From a virus, in IMG/VR virus record IMGVR_UViG_3300038306_000030, positions 1-37,973 of that record: 37,973 bases of DNA. One strand, written 5' to 3'. Made by a program: the position numbers and the translations under genes. Below, in pieces: positions 35,662-37,973 of this stretch. Below the pieces are notes generated by a model that did no database searches, was not told the origin of the DNA, and saw only the letters and a list, made by a program, of their open reading frames with translations. The number at the start of each line of letters is the position of its first letter. Positions within the stretch are counted from its first letter, which is position 1.

Positions 35662-37973
35662 ATGGCAAAAGCCCATGCAATGTATTCGACTTTCACTACG
35701 GGGGAGGTCACCGAGCGATTATCCGGCAGAGTTGATCTGGCAAAGTATAAAGACTCGCTTGCCACTTTAGAAAATGGAATTGTTCTGCCTCATGGCGGAA
35801 TCAAACGAAGAGGCGGTTTGAATTACGTTGCTGATGTCAAGGCTGCGACAACTGGCTCGGAGTTGGTGACTAACGGCACGTTTACCAGCGACATTGCAAG
35901 TTGGACAGATAAGTCGGTTGGCAGTGGATCATCGATTGCTCATTCTACCAACTTGATGAACATTGTTTCAGTGGATACCAGTAATTATGGCTGGGCAGAG
36001 CAAAGCATCACGGTAGTCAAAGGGCAACGATATATTTTGACGTTTACGATTGGCACGGGCGCAATCAGTGTCCAAGTCGGAACAACAACGGGTGGCGAGG
36101 AAATTTATGCGTCAACTAGCATGGCGGCTGGAACACATACGATTGAGTTCACCGCAACGAGTGCCACTTCGGCGTTTATAGGATTTAAACATACGACAGG
36201 AGCAACGCATACATTAGATACGGTGACATGTAAAGCGGGAACGCAAAGTGCGAAGGTAAGATTAATTCCATTTGAGTTCAGTGTTACGCAACCTTACATG
36301 TTGGAGTTTGGTAATTTATATATTCGTGTTTACAAAGATAATGGGCAGATTACAAATAATGGCAAGCCTGTAGAGATTGCGACAACTTATACAACCGCAG
36401 ATTTATTCGACATTCAGTATTCCCAAAGTGCAGATACATTATATTTGGCACATAAAGGAAGAGCGCCTACAAAATTAACTAGAACATCAGATACAGCCTG
36501 GACATTAACGACAATCAGTTTTACTGGCTCAACCTTCCCATCGACGTTTTGTGCTGGCTCTGCTGGAACAGGAACGGATGGCAATGACAAAAACCCAGGC
36601 GCTGTTACATTTTATAATCAGCGTTTGTACTGGGGTGGTAGTAATGATGACCCTCAAAAGATTTGGGGAAGTACGGTAGCCGAGTTTGAGAACATGCATC
36701 AAGGATCTGCAACGGCAACCGACAGTGTTGAGTTTACACTCGTGGCAAATGAAGTAAACGCCATTCAGTGGCTGGCAGAATCCACAGATATGCTTTGCGG
36801 AACATTGGGCGGAGAGTTCACTATTTCTGGTGGTATCGATGACAATATTACAGCAACCAATATTAAAGCAGTACGCCAAGCAAGTTTTGGCAGCAATAAA
36901 GTAACGCCACTTAATGTTGGTAATTTACTTTTATTCAATCAGCGAGCTGGCAGAAAAGTTCGTGAACTGGTTTTTAACTTTGATGTTGATGGATATTTAG
37001 CGCCTGACATTACTTTGTTGGCAGAGCATGTTACAGCATCTGGCATTACTGATATGGCATACCAGCAGGAAGAAGATGCAATTGTCTGGGCGATTACTGC
37101 CGACGGAGCATTGATTGGCTGCACTTATTTAAGAGATCAAAATGTAGTGGCATGGCATCGACATCCAGTGGGGGGAGAATTGCCATTGGTTGAATCAGTC
37201 GCTGTTATACCAAGTGCCGATAGTCTTCGTGATGAACTTTGGGTCACTGTCAAACGACGAGTCAATGGAATCACAAAAAGATTTATAGAATATCTCAATC
37301 CAAGTATTTTTGTAGATAGCGGATTGGTATTAAACAGTCCCATTACTATCACTGGTGCGACGGCTGCTAATCCGGTAGTCATCACCGCAGCATCACATGG
37401 ATTTTCAAATGGTGATTTAGTTGACATCAAAAGTGTCGTTGGCATGACAGAAATCAATGGCAACCGCTACAAGGTGGCAAATCAAACAACAAATACTTTT
37501 GACTTAGCAAACCAAACTACTGGTGTAGATATCAACGGCACAAGTTTTACCGCTTACGATTCAGCCGGAGAAGTTCGTAAGGGGATTACAACCATCACAG
37601 GATTGAGTCACCTGGAAGGAGCGACGGTACAGATTGTTGGTAACGGAGCCGTATTTCCTAACGCCACGGTAACAAACGGCGAAGTCACGGTATCCAGTGA
37701 AATATCAGAAGCCTATGTTGGATTAGGTTACACGACGACTTTAAAACCATCACGCCCAGAGTTTGGATCGCCACAGGGAATTACACAAGGCAAACCGAAA
37801 CGATGGAATCATATTTTTGTAAGATTAGTTAATACACTTGGAATTAATATCAACGGAGATCAAATGCCGTTTCGTACATCAGCGGATTTGATGAACGCTC
37901 CTCCGGCATTGTTTACGGGTGATAAGAAGGTAATGAATTTAGGTTATGACAAAGACGGCTTTATCGAGATTAA
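35662..37973 (+). CDS. Tail tubular protein B (T7 gp12-like), continues at 1-200
   Basis: ATG 35662. The N-terminus, FTTGEVTERLSGRVDLAKYK then LENGIVLPHGGIKRRGGLNY, is the hallmark of podovirus nozzle proteins. About residues 66-193 are an insert beginning ELVTNGTFTSDIASWT, a galactose-binding-like sandwich (CBM4/9 type). About residues 570-635 read SHGFSNGDLVDIKSVVGMTE, then the FCCH-like domain often found in phage tail proteins. It is truncated here only by the cut in the circle; the complete protein has 794 residues. Confidence 0.9.
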   Translation, partial: MAKAHAMYSTFTTGEVTERLSGRVDLAKYKDSLATLENGIVLPHGGIKRRGGLNYVADVKAATTGSELVTNGTFTSDIASWTDKSVGSGSSIAHSTNLMNIVSVDTSNYGWAEQSITVVKGQRYILTFTIGTGAISVQVGTTTGGEEIYASTSMAAGTHTIEFTATSATSAFIGFKHTTGATHTLDTVTCKAGTQSAKVRLIPFEFSVTQPYMLEFGNLYIRVYKDNGQITNNGKPVEIATTYTTADLFDIQYSQSADTLYLAHKGRAPTKLTRTSDTAWTLTTISFTGSTFPSTFCAGSAGTGTDGNDKNPGAVTFYNQRLYWGGSNDDPQKIWGSTVAEFENMHQGSATATDSVEFTLVANEVNAIQWLAESTDMLCGTLGGEFTISGGIDDNITATNIKAVRQASFGSNKVTPLNVGNLLLFNQRAGRKVRELVFNFDVDGYLAPDITLLAEHVTASGITDMAYQQEEDAIVWAITADGALIGCTYLRDQNVVAWHRHPVGGELPLVESVAVIPSADSLRDELWVTVKRRVNGITKRFIEYLNPSIFVDSGLVLNSPITITGATAANPVVITAASHGFSNGDLVDIKSVVGMTEINGNRYKVANQTTNTFDLANQTTGVDINGTSFTAYDSAGEVRKGITTITGLSHLEGATVQIVGNGAVFPNATVTNGEVTVSSEISEAYVGLGYTTTLKPSRPEFGSPQGITQGKPKRWNHIFVRLVNTLGININGDQMPFRTSADLMNAPPALFTGDKKVMNLGYDKDGFIEI
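37847..37973. repeat. Terminal direct repeat, right copy
   Basis: Identical to 1-127; see the left copy. Bases 37847-37973 are counted twice in this window. Confidence 0.95.

Overview
The window is a complete, circularly closed genome of a temperate tailed phage (podovirus type) rather than a piece of bacterial chromosome. The first 127 bases (1-127) are repeated exactly as the last 127 (37847-37973), so the unit genome is about 37,846 bp, and the tail tube protein B gene that runs off the right end finishes at position 200. The virion genes follow the T7-like order (terminase, connector, scaffold, capsid, tail tubes A and B, internal virion proteins, tail fiber). Several small head genes resemble the Bordetella phage BPP-1 set. 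There is no phage RNA polymerase and no DNA polymerase. Instead there is an XRE repressor, an excisionase-like gene, a tyrosine integrase and an attP that copies the 3' half of a tRNA-Pro(GGG) gene. The host is therefore probably a Gram-negative bacterium (Pseudomonadota, by inference) with a tRNA-Pro(GGG) gene.

Layout. (1) 1-11327, rightward: end of tail tube B, GNAT-like gp13 analogue, a DUF5131 gene, three internal virion (ejection) proteins, tail fiber, then a cluster of very small membrane or lipoprotein genes. It ends at an intrinsic terminator (11415-11469). (2) 11424-11849: leftward repressor, operator-like repeat and a rightward promoter. (3) 11882-21144, rightward early operon: YqaJ-type exonuclease, DUF2815 SSB-like protein, excisionase/integrase/attP, an unusual overlapping and split cytosine methyltransferase locus, a nucleotide hydrolase-like protein, T7 gp4-type primase-helicase and two further PD-(D/E)XK nucleases. 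(4) 21147-24833, leftward accessory genes, many with the same ribosome-binding leader. (5) 24834-25351: a noncoding control region with divergent consensus-like promoters whose spacers are filled by TACCA-N7-TGGTA operators. (6) 25352-37973, rightward late genes: small zinc protein, endolysin, holin and spanin candidates, terminase, three tandem small proteins sharing a C-terminal motif, connector, scaffold, capsid, decoration protein, terminator, a small AT-rich gene and tail tubes A and B.

Working together. The two switch regions (11796-11849 and 25191-25303) plausibly govern early/lysogenic and late/accessory transcription. Recombination (exonuclease plus SSB), primase-helicase and nucleases would use host polymerases for replication. 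The most unusual features are the three-ORF methyltransferase locus at 15349-16448, the divergent operator array at 25191-25303, the repeated dyad CCAGT-TAG-ACTGG motif at 20885-21717, the long-range inverted repeat at 19176-19391 and the microprotein cluster at 10273-11327. All functional calls rest on reading the sequence and remembered family motifs; no database search was run.
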